A DNA stretch of 64,000 nucleotides from Melieria omissa (Eukaryota; Arthropoda; Insecta; Diptera; Ulidiidae). Under the pieces are notes generated by a model that ran no database searches, was not told the origin of the DNA, and saw nothing but the letters and a program-made list of their open reading frames with translations. Below are positions 34,885 through 45,945 of this stretch, piece after piece. The number at the start of each line of letters is the position of its first letter. The stretch's first letter is position 1. Where the stretch lies: contig OZ020268.1 in the NCBI GenBank assembly GCA_963971225.1, positions 116,821,510 to 116,885,509 of the forward strand. Direction: 5' to 3'. Position numbers and translations under genes: made by a program.

Positions 34885-35486
34885 GCTTCAGCAGCGATGC
34901 ACAGTGATGATTTTTAAATACGCAACGCGAAGGTGGTGCGATCATCACAGTTGCCATTTTGGTTATTTTTAACCAAAATTGGTTATTTCTATTTTTTTTT
35001 TGATAGTTGGTTATTTGGTTAATTAATTTGGTTATTTTTTGCGATTAATTTTATGTTTGTTATTATTTTTTCGAAGTTTATTGGTTTCGTAAAGAAGTTT
35101 TTTTTACAAAATTTTGTCCCTGAGAAAATGAAAAGAACGTTCGAAACTTCAATTTCATACCATATGATTACATTTTGGTCACTTTTCTCGAAAAAACAGT
35201 GATACTGAATTGTTTTTGTATTCGACAAAGTTAAATGCCAACAATAAAGTTCCTTTTATTAAAAAATAGTTTGGTATTTATTCGTAAATATCTTTGACGT
35301 GACAGAATTGACGGAAATAACTTAAATGAAAACCACTACCAACATGTTCCATATAAATAAAAAAAATATAATTACCATGACCGCCAATTTCAACCCTGAG
35401 TGATGACAATTATATCACTTTTACCACACAATTCATCATCGTGCGAAAATAAACTCATCTGTTTCTAAAAACGGAAGAAAAATAAC
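34885..35486. other. AT-rich spacer upstream of trihelix copy 1
   Basis: Homologous to 43580-44330, 51370-52190 and 58160-58970. It contains runs of the motif ggttatt/aaccaaaa. No gene is seen. Confidence 0.5.
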
Positions 35487-38400
35487 TTACTTACTTAACC
35501 CTTTCGGTACTTCTTTTTTGTTTTTAACTTTAAAAGTCATTCTTTTCCATTTTATTACTGTTTAAGCCTACATAATGAATAATCAAAAGTAATTTTTCTA
35601 AATATTGTTCGAAAAGGTGGTTTTTGGGCATCATCAATCGTACAGCCTTAGTGAACTATATTTGGGATCTAACTTTTTTTACACTTACTAAAGCAATAAA
35701 TACCTACTAGATTACTTACATAAACCTATAAAATAAATTTATTTTTGTAATAGAATAAATAAAAGTACGAAGTGACCTCTTTTTGTAAAATACGCAGCTC
35801 GATAGGACTGCGCACTTTCTGAACCCTTACAAGTTACTTGGTACACTAATCAAAATATTTTTTTCATGATTTGGTATAAAAATCTTCAGAGAAAAATACA
35901 AAAATTGAAAAATATAGTATCCACAAGTTTTTGACCTAAAACAGGCACTGAAAAGAGACTATGCCATATGGCATAGAATAACCGAAAGGGTTAACTGGCC
36001 ATAACAACCCGTTATCGGGTTACGGCCTGCCGCAAATCTTCTCTCCAGGCGCCTCTGCTTCGCGCGCTCCTTCTCCAGTTGGTCACACCAAGAGATACCA
36101 GGGCCTCTTCCACTTGGTCCTTCCACCGGAGACACGGCCTCCCTCTTCGCCGTCGACCTCCAACCATCGCATCGAATACCTTTTTCGCCGGAGCTTCGTC
36201 GTCCATGCGGCAGACATGACCGAGCCAGCGTAGCCGCTGGATGTTAATTCGCTGCGCTACGTCCATGTCCTTATACAGCTCGTTATTGGTTCGTATGCGA
36301 TAGTCGTCACCAACACGAACAGGGCTGAAGATTTTGCGAAGTACCTTCCTCTCGAACACTCCAAGAGCCGCTATGTCGTTTCGTGTCATTGTCCATGCTT
36401 TAGCGCCATAGAGGAGCACGGGCAAGATGAGCGTCCTATAGAGTGCAAGTTTTGTCGGTCCAGAGAGGTCTCTACTTCTCAATTGCCTACCGATACCGTA
36501 GTAGCACCTGTTGGTAAGAGTAATCCTTCGCTTTATCTCCAGACTGACATCATTGCTGCTGTTGATGGCGGTGCCAAGGTAGACGAATTCCTTGACAACT
36601 TCAAAGTATACCTGTCGGCCTCGACGTGAGACCCTAGCCGCTGCGAGTCCCTGCGTGTAGACAGCATATACTTCGTCTTGCCCTCATTTACCACCAGACC
36701 AATTTTGGCAGATTCTCTTTCGATAGCCGCAAATGCAGCGGTGACATCTCGCTTGTTACGCCCGATGACATCAATGTCATCAGCGTAGGCAAGGAGCTGG
36801 ACACTTTTGTTGAAAATTGTGGCATTACGATGTACACCGGCCTTGCGCAGAACACTCTCCATGGTGAAGTTGAAGAGGTCGCAGGACAAAGGATCGCCCT
36901 GTCTGAAACCTCGAACGGTATCAAAGGGGTCGGAGAGGTCACTTCCAACCTTGACGGAGCTGCGCGTATTGCTCGCTCTGCAAAGTCTAACGAACTTTGC
37001 AGGGATACCAAGTTCAGACAATGCGGCATATAGGCGATCCCTTATCGGGCTATCGAATGCTGCCTTGTAATCCATAAAGATATGGTGTGTATCGATTTGG
37101 TTCTCATGGGTCTTCTCCAGGATTTGGCGTAGAGTGAATATCTGGTCGATGGTGGACTTACCAGGTCTAAAGCCGCACTGATAAGGTCCAATCAGCGCCT
37201 TGGCGAGTGGCTTTAGTCTTTCGCATAATACGCTCGTCAGGACCTTGTATGCAATGGGAAGTAGGCTGATACCCCTGTAGTTGGCGCATATTGTTGGGTC
37301 GCCTTTCTTCAGCACAGGACAAAGGGCACTGAGGTTCCAATCGTTGGGCATTCGTTCCTCCAGCCATATTTTGCAAATGAGCTGATGCATGCACCCAATC
37401 AGCTCACCGCCGCCGGCCTTGAACAATTCAGCTGGTAGCGACCCGGACCTCGTCATGGCTGGGCGGTGGCACATCCACATTGTCGTCGTCGATTGGTGCC
37501 ATCTGGACATCTTCACCACTGGCGGTATTGTTTCTTTCGTCGCCTGCGAGCAGCTTGGTGAAGTGCTCCTTCCACAACCTCAGCACACCCTGCGCATCCG
37601 TAACCAGATCCCCGTTTTCGTCTCTGCAAAAAGATGCCCCGGGCTTAAATCCTTCCGTGAGACGCTTAACTTTTTGGAAGAATTTTCGGGCGTCATTCCT
37701 GCTCCTGCACTCCTCGATTTCCTCACGCTCGCGCCTTTCTTGCTCCCGTTTCTTGCGTCTAAAAAGGCACCTCTCTTTCTTCCTCTCCTCCCGGTATTTT
37801 TCTGTCATGGCTCGCGTGGCGGCCGACTGCAGGGTCTTCTAGTATGCAGCATTCTTCACTGCAGTGGCTGCGCGACACTCTTCATCGTACCATTGGTTTT
37901 TTGGTGGTGGGCGTCGAAAACCAATGACATTTTCTGCGGCGGCGCGCATAGAGTGGGATAAGTGAGCCCATAATCCGCCGATGTCATCAGGTGGAGAGGA
38001 GGAGCGACCGAGCTGGTTGGAGAGTTGAGCGGAGTAGGCTTCGGCTACCCCTTGTGATCGCAGCTTACTGATGTCCAGCTTTCTTCGCAAACTAGGTTGT
38101 GCGGTCTTCGCTGCGCAAAGACGCATGCGTACCTTGGCTGCAACAAGGTAGTGGTCCGAGATGTTGGGTCCTCGGAACGTGCGCACATCTAGAGTGCTAG
38201 AAGCATGCCTTCCATCAATCACAATGTGATCAATCTGGTTGAGGGTGGATTGATCGGGGAATAACCAGGTGGCCTTGTGGATATCGAGGTGCTGGAATCT
38301 GGTGCTACTAACTACCATGTTTTGTGCCGCGGCGAAATCGATCAGCCTCAGACCGTTGTTCGAAGTGGTCCCATGGAGGCTGAACTGCCCGACTGTGGGG

Positions 38401-38757
38401 CCAAAGATGCCTTCTCGCCCGACCTTTGCGTTGAAGTTCCCGAGGACAATTTTGACGTCGTGGGCCGGGCACCTGTCGTAGACGTCCTCGACCTTCGCAT
38501 AGAACGCATCCTTAGTCGCATCGTCCTTCTCTTCCGTCGGGGCGTGCGCGCAAATTAGGCTGATGCTAAAGTATTTAGCTTTGATACGGATCGAAGCCAG
38601 CCGTTCGTTCACCGAAGTGAACCGAGAGACGTGGTGGCGAAGTCTCTTGCTGACCACAAATCCGCAGCCAAATTCGCGCTTCTCCGCATGGCAGCTGTAG
38701 TAGATATCGCAGTCTGCTCGCTTGGAGCAACCTTGTCCTGTCTATCGCATTTTCTGG
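35487..38757 (-). mobile_element. RTE-like LINE, 5' truncated and frameshifted
   Basis: Flanked by the 11-bp duplication agaaaaataac (35476-35486 and 38758-38768). Minus-strand domains in order: endonuclease (38657-37839) with SLICAHAPTEEKDD, DVKIVLGNFNAKVG and DHYLVAAKVRMRL; linker (37808-37428); reverse transcriptase (37519-36533) with ANYRGISLLPIAYKVL, FMDYKAAFDS and the catalytic YADD at about 36775; C-terminus (36482-36012) with RLRWLGHVCRM. The N-terminal part of the endonuclease is missing and the three blocks are in different frames. The 3' tail (35487-35498) has gtaa-type repeats. Confidence 0.85.
35499..35990. mobile_element. piggyBac-type MITE at the 3' end of the RTE-like LINE
   Basis: A 492-bp element bounded by TTAA (35495-35498 and 35991-35994), with CCC ends and 10-bp inverted repeats (ccctttcggt / accgaaaggg). 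Contains a near-terminal palindrome atgccatatggcat. No coding capacity. The left end resembles the insertion at 22332. Confidence 0.8.
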
Positions 38758-38768
38758 AGAAAAATAAC

Positions 38769-39868
38769 CATTAATTTTATTACTGTTGCCACTCGACTAG
38801 TTTTTTTGTTTTTTGTTTATTTTTTTATTACAAACAAACTAATAACTAATAAATCTGAAAGAGATTAGACAAATATCAAAACAGCAGATTTAAAAAAAAA
38901 TTGGTTATTTTGGTTAAAAGTAACCAATGTGGTTACCCACTGTTGATCGCGCCGTCTACAACAACAAATTGTTTTGTATTTTATTCAAGTGCCTAAACTG
39001 TTTGCGGTCGGATAGAATTCGGAATTAATAAAAATTTGTATAACAGTTTTATTGTTTTTAAGTATGAATTACTGGATGTTGAGACTTATTTCGCTTTTAA
39101 GCCAATTCCAATTTTAAGCAGAAATTAAAATGTAATTGAAAAATTCTTATCAACAATAATTAGTGGTGAATATGTATGCAAAGGCAGAGCAGCTTTTAAA
39201 AAGCAATCGATATTGAATTAAATTTGTTTTTTACTGAAAACTAACAAATTTATGAGAATTTTATTCAACTTTCTTTGCCCTGGTGATACCAATCGATCGA
39301 ATACCAGCAGCGATCGCTGGTACAGCTGTGACAATTTTAAAATGAAAAAATTAAGCTATGTTCTGATTGGCTGATTTTGACAATATAAACCCAGAAACAA
39401 AGTACAATTAAATTTTGTTGCTGTCCTAACGCTATCACCTGCATTAATTCGCCTTGCCATGTTACAATAAAAAAATAAAGTGAGCGATGTTCTGTTGAAC
39501 ATATAAACTTCATATAATTTCGGTTTCAAAAATGTACTTTTTTAAACTTATGACACCCGGGTGATCTACATTTTGGTCCTAAATAAAAATGCAGCAAACC
39601 ACCCTGTCAATGGGAACATTCGGCGACATAGTGACACAGAGACAAATGTCTCTGTAGTGACATTTGCCATACGTCAATTTTCGTAGCACTCCGTACTTAT
39701 TCTACTTGTTAATTTTCTCGATCCGCAACCAATGAACAAAACAAGTGACTTTTGGGTACCACCGCTGCGAAGCGGACTATTGTTTACAGGGTGATTAAGT
39801 CGTTGTGCCATTTTGTTCAGAAAGTGGCTTTAATATTGACTGGGAATTGTGATCAACACAACAAGAAA
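38769..39868 (+). promoter_or_regulatory. Spacer and alternative upstream region of ZNF5
   Basis: The left part (to about 39280) is the spacer shared with 44340-44769 and 58980-59460. At 39300-39457 there is part of the MITE family ending atcacctg..ttaattcgcctt. From 39458 to about 39750 the DNA has no match in units 1-4 but is nearly the same as 61203-61470 upstream of ZNF8. Homology to the older 5' leader resumes at cttttgggtac (about 39749). Confidence 0.6.
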
Positions 39869-41178
39869 ATGTCATTACTTGAGCACAACAACGCAAGCTC
39901 ATTGTGTCGGACGTGTTTAGAAGTTTTGAGCATGGAATATTCGGATAGCAACCCAAAACACAACATCTTCCAGACGCCGGAGCTGGCCAAGAAACTGATT
40001 GCTTGTACCGCGATAAATATGGAGCCGAGCGATAATTACCCGAAGTATTTATGCAGCCTTTGCTACAGCAAAGTGAATGAGTTCCATAAGTTCCGAACTA
40101 TGTGCATAGAATCCATGGAACGCTTGCGGAAACTGTCTCTAACATGTGATGATGGGGAGCCTCTGTTCGACTTGAATTCTGTGAAGATGGAGATTGAAAT
40201 TGGTGAATCTGAGATAATGTTTCAAAACGATGCCGCGAATGTCGATAAATGCACAGGAACACGGATGCAGGAAGATGGTTTAGCGAGTGACATAGATTTA
40301 CCAGCTACTGAAATGCGTACAAGAAGCAGAATTAAGATGGAAAAAGTGGAAGTGGAGCATGAAATGCAGGCGATGTCGGAGAATGACCAGAAGCAGGAAG
40401 AGAATCACGATGGTGAACATCTCATAACAGTCGAATTGGGTGATACTGTGGAGAGTGCTAACAGTGATTTGCAGTGTAATGAAGTTGAAACAAGCTTACT
40501 TGTCAGAAAAGATGAGCAACCGGTGATCAATAAGGTAAGACACATCTTTATAGGACTCGAAGAAATAGTAGTTTTATTTTTTATTTGTTTAACTCAGAGC
40601 AAGGTCATCGGGCAACCAAAGTCAAGAAACCTTCGTCTGGAGGCATACAGGCGTGCACACGACGTCCTAATATGTGACATTTGCGGAAAAGTGTGCAAAT
40701 CAGCGCTGTGGCTTAAAGAACACCACTATACGCACAAAGACAAGGAACTGCCCTTTCAATGTCATATGGAGAATTGCTCACTGCGCTTCTTAACGAGGCA
40801 ACGACTAACAGAGCATTTACTGCTTCATGCTGGGATAAAAAATTATGATTGTTCTGTTTGCGGTATAAAGACAACAACCCTGACGGAACTGAAGGTATGT
40901 ACACCCGGCAAGTTCATATGCAATCATTAGGAAAACTCTAAATTTCGAAATACTTTCAGATTCATGTACGCTTAGTGCATGGAAGCGTCAAAAACTATGC
41001 GTGTCGGCATTGCGATCGCAAGTTTAGTAAGTCGCACAACAGAAAATGCCACGAGATGACGCACACTGGCGAACAACCGCACAAGTGTGAACAATGTGGC
41101 AAAGGCTTTGTACTCCAAGGAGCTTTAAAAATTCACTCAAAAACTCATATGCGTGACAATGTGCCATTGGAAATGTAA
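39869..41178 (+). CDS. ZNF5: ZAD and C2H2 zinc-finger protein with five fingers, three exons
   Basis: Exons 39869-40534, 40598-40894 and 40960-41178 join in phase 0 to 393 residues. The ZAD is intact (CRTC, CSLC). The finger 1 cysteines are gone. Exon 3 has an internal in-frame deletion of about 90 bp. It joins the first part of finger 4 (CSVCGIKTTTLTELK) to the end of finger 5 (IHVRLVH), so one whole finger is removed and a canonical hybrid finger remains. Intron 1 (40535-40597) is 63 bp with no in-frame stop, since the TGA seen in other copies is TGT here. The last finger is GFVLQGALKIHSKTH. The start is the ATG with the conserved context; the upstream frame begins only at TTG. Confidence 0.86.
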
Positions 41179-41296
41179 ATTTGATTTTTTATACAAGAAA
41201 ACTAAGAAGTCGTCGTAAGAGGTGCTCACGTAGAATAAGAAAAAAAAACGAGTAAATTAAATTTGTTGGTCTTTTATGTTTTCCAAGTAATGCTAA

Positions 41297-41690
41297 TTGC
41301 ACAAACTTCGTGATTGGACTATCCCGTTCAGACTGCAGAACCATCATAGGCGTGACTGCCTGCTAGCAGTTAATGCGCACATGATGAATTTGACGGACAG
41401 GGAAAGTTGTAGAATATGCGGGAAGACGATGCCCTGGAGACACTAGAGCATGTCTTCTGCCGCTGCCCTGCCATCTCAAGATAACGCTTGACAATCTTAA
41501 GAGCACCCGAATTAGCGATAATATAATATAATATACTAGGCCTAAAGCGGTTACTGAAGTTTGTCAAAACCACTCGATATCAAACGGATCACTACTATTA
41601 CAAGTTATATCCCTATCTGGCATCACTAAGGATTCAACGAGGGTCTACGTGTGGCTACTCGTGGCCAACCAGTTATACCTACCAACCTAT
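41297..41690 (+). mobile_element. LINE 3' fragment
   Basis: Plus-strand, frameshifted remnant. Around 41400-41480 it encodes a CRIC...LEHVFCRCPA-like zinc knuckle, as in the C-terminus of I/R1-type LINEs. The end (about 41560-41690) is also present after ZNF6, ZNF7 and ZNF8 (48365-48495, 55152-55282, 62990-63110). Confidence 0.5.
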
Positions 41691-41775
41691 GTTTTCCAAG
41701 ACAATAGTTGAAGTCTAGCGATAGGCAAGAATTTCCTTATGTTTAGGACAAACACGAAGAAATAAGTTTGGATAT

Positions 41776-42500
41776 TTTTTATTTATTTGTTTTTTTATTT
41801 GGTCAGTTAAACAATCATTGCAGAACTAAGATTTCTTCGTTTAAAGTGCTGTACAAAGACTTGTATTATGATACGCAATTGTAGCTAATAGTATATACTT
41901 ATAGACTACTAACAATTTTTGCTTACAAAATAAAAAAGAAAAACGAGAAATTTAGAAGGGATGAAAGATAGGAAGAAAAGAGAGAGACAGAATAGTTTGA
42001 ATCGACTTAAATTAGATTCGGTCTTTAAGTCATTCGGTAACGAGTTCCATAATTGTGCAGCTCTAACGAAAAATGTGTCCGTGGTACTATGAAGTTCAAA
42101 GCAAAGCTTAGTTTTGAGAAAAGATAGCTTGGACAACGAGTATGAATTAGTTTATGCAAGAATAGTAAGGAGCGACGATTAAAGAAGGAGTATACTGCAA
42201 TCCAGTATATTTATGGAGAATTTAGAGATGGAGTCAAACTTTCTTTTGCAGTATACATATCTATCTGCATTATTGACTAATAGTTGCAACTTTCGCAGAG
42301 ACGCACTATCAGGGTGACCACCATATATTAATTCCTGGCACGATATTATTGGCTTTATCAGGGTTTTAACAAGTTTTATGTTTTGAGGAATAAAACTAGC
42401 AGTATTCCAAAGTCGCCGAAGTACATTATACATCTTGTTGACTGAACATTTAACGTGAGTTCATTTTAAATCCAAGATTAGTAACGACCTCATATTTGTT
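41776..42500 (-). mobile_element. 5'-truncated LINE shared by the spacers after ZNF5-8
   Basis: Flanked by ggatat (41770-41775 and 42501-42506). An A-rich tail on the minus strand begins at 41776. Minus-strand frames encode the end of a reverse transcriptase protein: KMYNVLRRLWNTASFIPQ, LIKPIISCQELIYGG and FFVRAAQLWNSLPNDLK. Equivalent insertions lie at 49530-50255, 56317-57042 and 63192-63639. Spacers 1-4 lack it. Confidence 0.75.
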
Positions 42501-42506
42501 GGATAT

Positions 42507-42832
42507 AAAAACGCTCAAGCTCACTAAAATTAATTTCGGACGGGCTTTTCGGTTTAATATATGAGATGGATTCTGACAAAGACAATTGTTTTATTTATTT
42601 AAAATTACCAAAAAATAAACACAATGAAAACGTAAACATTTTGCTTTACTATGAATTTCTGCACAAAGGATATTTTATAAGCTTAACTGAAAATTTCGAA
42701 TAAACTGGCTAGTTTTGAAAGCAGGTTTGAATTCATTTTTGGGGAAAGTATTTTATTACAGAAACTATACAATGTTTAAACGTAGTCAAATGATTAATGA
42801 CAAAAAATAAAAAACCTATGAATTCAGCTATA
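42507..42832. repeat. Conserved spacer between LINE and trihelix ORF
   Basis: Repeats nearly unchanged at 50262-50590, 57049-57377 and 63646-63970. It contains the aaaaacgctcaagctcacta block found after every ZNF copy. No gene. Confidence 0.55.
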
Positions 42833-43651
42833 TTATTCCAGCAGATTCTTCAATCCTTGCTGCAAAAAGGTCTTAATTTCTACCAAAACACAGACTCGTT
42901 CTCTCTCCATTGCAAGCTTTTCTCGCTCTATGTTGACGATTTCTTCATGGCGTAGTTGCTTCCTCCTCGATTCCATTTCGAGAAAATCCACCATAGCATC
43001 GCGACTCGTTACCTTACGCCTCTTAGCAGGTCTGTTACAAGTCGGCTCTTCAGCATCGCTGAAGCTGTTTTCAGCATCGACTATGTTGTCTGAAGGCGAC
43101 CAATGATTTTCAGTTGGAGGTTTTATGAATTGATTTGTTCCATATACTTCTTCAAAGTCATTGTAATACTCCCAACAGGTTTTGATTTGGTCTGTGGACT
43201 TAAATCGTTCTTTTATTCGTTTGTATGTCGTGAACAAGTTTAGAAATTTCCGAACTAGTTGATCTCTCGATGTTTTGAGCTCGGGTATTACTTTTTGCAT
43301 CTCGGTTAAAACTTTTTGCCACAAGTGTGACGTTCTTCCTTTCTCAGCCGAAAACTTATCTTCCATGTCCAGCCTGGTCCGCACCAGCAATTTAGTTGCT
43401 GCGCTTGTGAAATAATCTTCCCTGAAAGAAATTAAATAAACAAATTTTGATATATTTAACCATATAAATACATATATTCTTGGACTAACTCTGTGGCCAT
43501 TGTATATATTGACAGCTGCAGCAAACAAAATTGTAACCCGCAGTTTGTGCATCACATGCGTGTTGCCGAGGCAGCGATGCCCAGTGATGATTTTTAAATG
43601 CGCAGCGCGAAGTTGGTTGCGCATCAACTTCATTGTTTCATACAAACGCAT
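42833..43651 (-). CDS. Myb/SANT-like (trihelix) ORF, copy 2
   Basis: The longest uninterrupted version (272 codons). It has the trihelix-like domain (DYFTSAATKLLVRTRLDMED, then LWQKVLTEMQKVIPELK, then FLNLFTTYKRIKER), a CWEYYNDFEEVYG motif, a basic patch (RPAKRRK) and a full coiled-coil tail ending LKNLLE. The first 60 codons contain a plausible intron, as in copy 1. Retained frame through the whole coiled coil suggests recent function or recent duplication. No transposase or terminal inverted repeat was found around it, so it may be a host-type gene carried in the repeat unit. Confidence 0.62.
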   Translation of the reverse strand: MRLYETMKLMRNQLRAAHLKIITGHRCLGNTHVMHKLRVTILFAAAVNIYNGHRVSPRIYVFIWLNISKFVYLISFREDYFTSAATKLLVRTRLDMEDKFSAEKGRTSHLWQKVLTEMQKVIPELKTSRDQLVRKFLNLFTTYKRIKERFKSTDQIKTCWEYYNDFEEVYGTNQFIKPPTENHWSPSDNIVDAENSFSDAEEPTCNRPAKRRKVTSRDAMVDFLEMESRRKQLRHEEIVNIEREKLAMERERVCVLVEIKTFLQQGLKNLLE

Positions 43652-44769
43652 GCGATTGCCATTTTGGTTATTTTTTTGTGATTATTATTGTTATTTTTTT
43701 TTCGAAGTTCGTTGATTTTATAAAGAAGTTTTGTTTTTACAAAATGTTGCCTCTCAAGAAATGTCAAGAACGTTCGAAACCTTAATTTCGTACCATATGA
43801 TTACATTTTGGTTTTTTCTAGAAAAAATATATATAATATATGATATTGAATTGTTTTTGTATTCTACCTAATAAAAAAGGTTATTGTTCCTCCGATCTAG
43901 TAATATGGCTTTTTCAGGTGGCAAAAAAATCGGTGGCGATAATAATTTTTTTGTATGTTTTCTGTAACATACTGTTACGTTCTTATATCGAAGCGAGTAA
44001 GCGTTGTATGGGCGTGGTAATCTTCATATTGTGTTATCTTTGCAAACACGTTCCGAATGAATACAAATGTAATTTTGTTTTTGTACAAAGTAAAATGCCA
44101 ACAACAAAGTTCCTTTTGATGAAAAATAGTTTGGTATTTATTCGTAAATATCTTTGACGGGACTGAATTGGTTGAAATGATTTAAATGAAAATCACTACC
44201 AACATTTCTTATTTAAATGAAAAAGTATATTTACCATGACCACCAATTTCAACCCTGAGTGATAACAATTCTATCACTTTTACCACTCAATTCACCACCG
44301 TGCGAAAAAAGACTCATCTGTTTTTAAAAAGGAAAAATAACCATTTATTTTATTGCAATAAAACAATTTGCCACTCGAACAATTTTTGGTTTTTTGTTGT
44401 TTTTGTTGATTACAAACAAACTAATAAACGAATCTGAAAAAGATTAGACAAATATAAAAAAAAATAAAAAAAAAATTGGTTATTTTGAATAAAAGTAACC
44501 AAAGTGGTTACCCACTGTTGATCGCGCCGTCTACAACAACAAATTGTTTTGTATTTTCATTCAAGTGCCTAAACTGTTTGTGGTCGGATAGAATTCGGAA
44601 ATAATAAAAATTTGCATAACAGTTTTATTGTTTTTAAGTATCAATTACTGGATGTTGAGACTTATTTCGCTTTTAAGCCAATTCCAATTTTAAGCAGAAA
44701 TTAAAATTGAATTGAAAAATTCTTATCAACAATAATTAGTGGTGAATATGTATGCAAAGGCAGAGCAGC
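43652..44769. repeat. Spacer before the minisatellite element
   Basis: From about 43950 this is identical, as far as I can read, to 51804-52622. A 105-codon ORF (43840-44157) has no recognisable domain. Left of 43950 small differences from the 51.5-kb copy appear. Confidence 0.6.
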
Positions 44770-45031
44770 GGAAGGACTCTTATATATGGGCGGTTGAGGA
44801 GGGGGATAAAATTTTGTGGGGGGGTAGGGGGCGGTCCCCATATATCCCCCTTGAAAGGAAACCCGTCGGAAATGTATAGTTTTTTTTATATTAATTTTTT
44901 AAATTTTTCCTTCGAATCGAGAAAACTCGCAATTACTTGCCAATAAGGTGGAGTAGTTAGGGGGAAAAAGAGGGGAGAGGGGTAATAACCCTCTTAAGTG
45001 CATGAAGGGCTTCAGATTCAGTCAAATATTT

Positions 45032-45701
45032 ACAGTATTTCTGTATTCAAACTCCTTTTGTGTGGCCGGCCTTCGGCCGGGCGCTTGAAAAATAACCCTC
45101 ATGGGAGCAACTAGTGTGCCGGAGCATCAGTAATGTGCTAACAGTATTTCTGTATTCAAACTCCTTTTGTGTGGCCGGCCTTCGGCCGGGCGCTTGAAAA
45201 ATAACCCTCATAGGAGCAACTAGTGTGCCGGAGCATCAGTAATGTGCTAACAGTATTTCTGTATTCAAACTCCTTTTGTGTGGCCGGCCTTCGGCCGGGC
45301 GCTTGAAAAATAACCCTCATAGGAGCAACTAGTGTGCCGGAGCATCAGTAATGTGCTAACAGTATTTCTGTATTCAAACTCCTTTGGTGTGGCCGGCCTT
45401 CGGCCGGGCGCTTGAAAAATAACCCTCATAGGAGCAACTAGTGTGCCGGAGCATCAGTAATGTGCTAACAGTATTTCTGTATTCAAACTCCTTTTGTGTG
45501 GCCGGCCTTCGGCCGGGCGCTTGAAAAATAACCCTCATAGGAGCAACTAGTGTGCCGGAGCATCAGTAATGTGCTAACAGTATTTCTGCATTCAAATCCC
45601 TTCTGTGTGGTCGGCCTTCGGCCGGGCGCTTGAAAAATAACCCTCATAGGAGCAACCATTGTGCCGGAGCATCAGTAAGGTGCTAACAGTATTTCTGCAT
45701 A
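45032..45701. repeat. 109-bp minisatellite array, six units
   Basis: The marker tgtggccggcc recurs at 45061, 45170, 45279, 45388 and 45497, exactly 109 bp apart, with a diverged sixth unit (tgtggtcggcc). Each unit has the palindrome ccggccttcggccgg and the segment aaaataaccctcataggagc. The same array is at 52885-53554. Confidence 0.9.
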
Positions 45702-45945
45702 AATTCATGAATAAAATTTACATTTATACTGAATTTTAACATTTCAAAATGGCAATGCTGTCGATATTTCTTGAGCTTTTATCCTATTGTGAATGCCAGT
45801 TGTATTGAGTGGAAGAAGAAGTGTAAAATTGCAAGACGATTTTTGTGATTTAAAAAAATTAATAACTTAAAAACTAGAGAACTCCGACGACTAAAAATTT
45901 AAAATTACTCGTTTATTAGTGAATACTACCTACCATAAAAATTTC

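Noticed and set aside
36533..38657. Large ORFs that could be called a host gene (craniofacial development protein 2-like)
   Set aside because: The endonuclease and reverse transcriptase blocks and flanking target duplication show an RTE-like LINE; such names in databases are usually mis-annotated LINEs.
39752..39868. N-terminal extension of ZNF5 (and likewise 61479-61595 for ZNF8)
   Set aside because: The extended frame starts at TTG, not ATG, and covers 5' leader DNA; the conserved ATG with caagaaaATG context is preferred.
43840..44157. 105-codon ORF repeated at 51693 and 58480
   Set aside because: The frame differs between copies through indels near 43860-43940 and no domain is visible; conserved only because the block was recently duplicated.
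45032..45701. Regular repeats that could suggest a CRISPR array
   Set aside because: Units are 109 bp and contiguous with no unique spacers, and the locus is in an animal genome inside a transposon.
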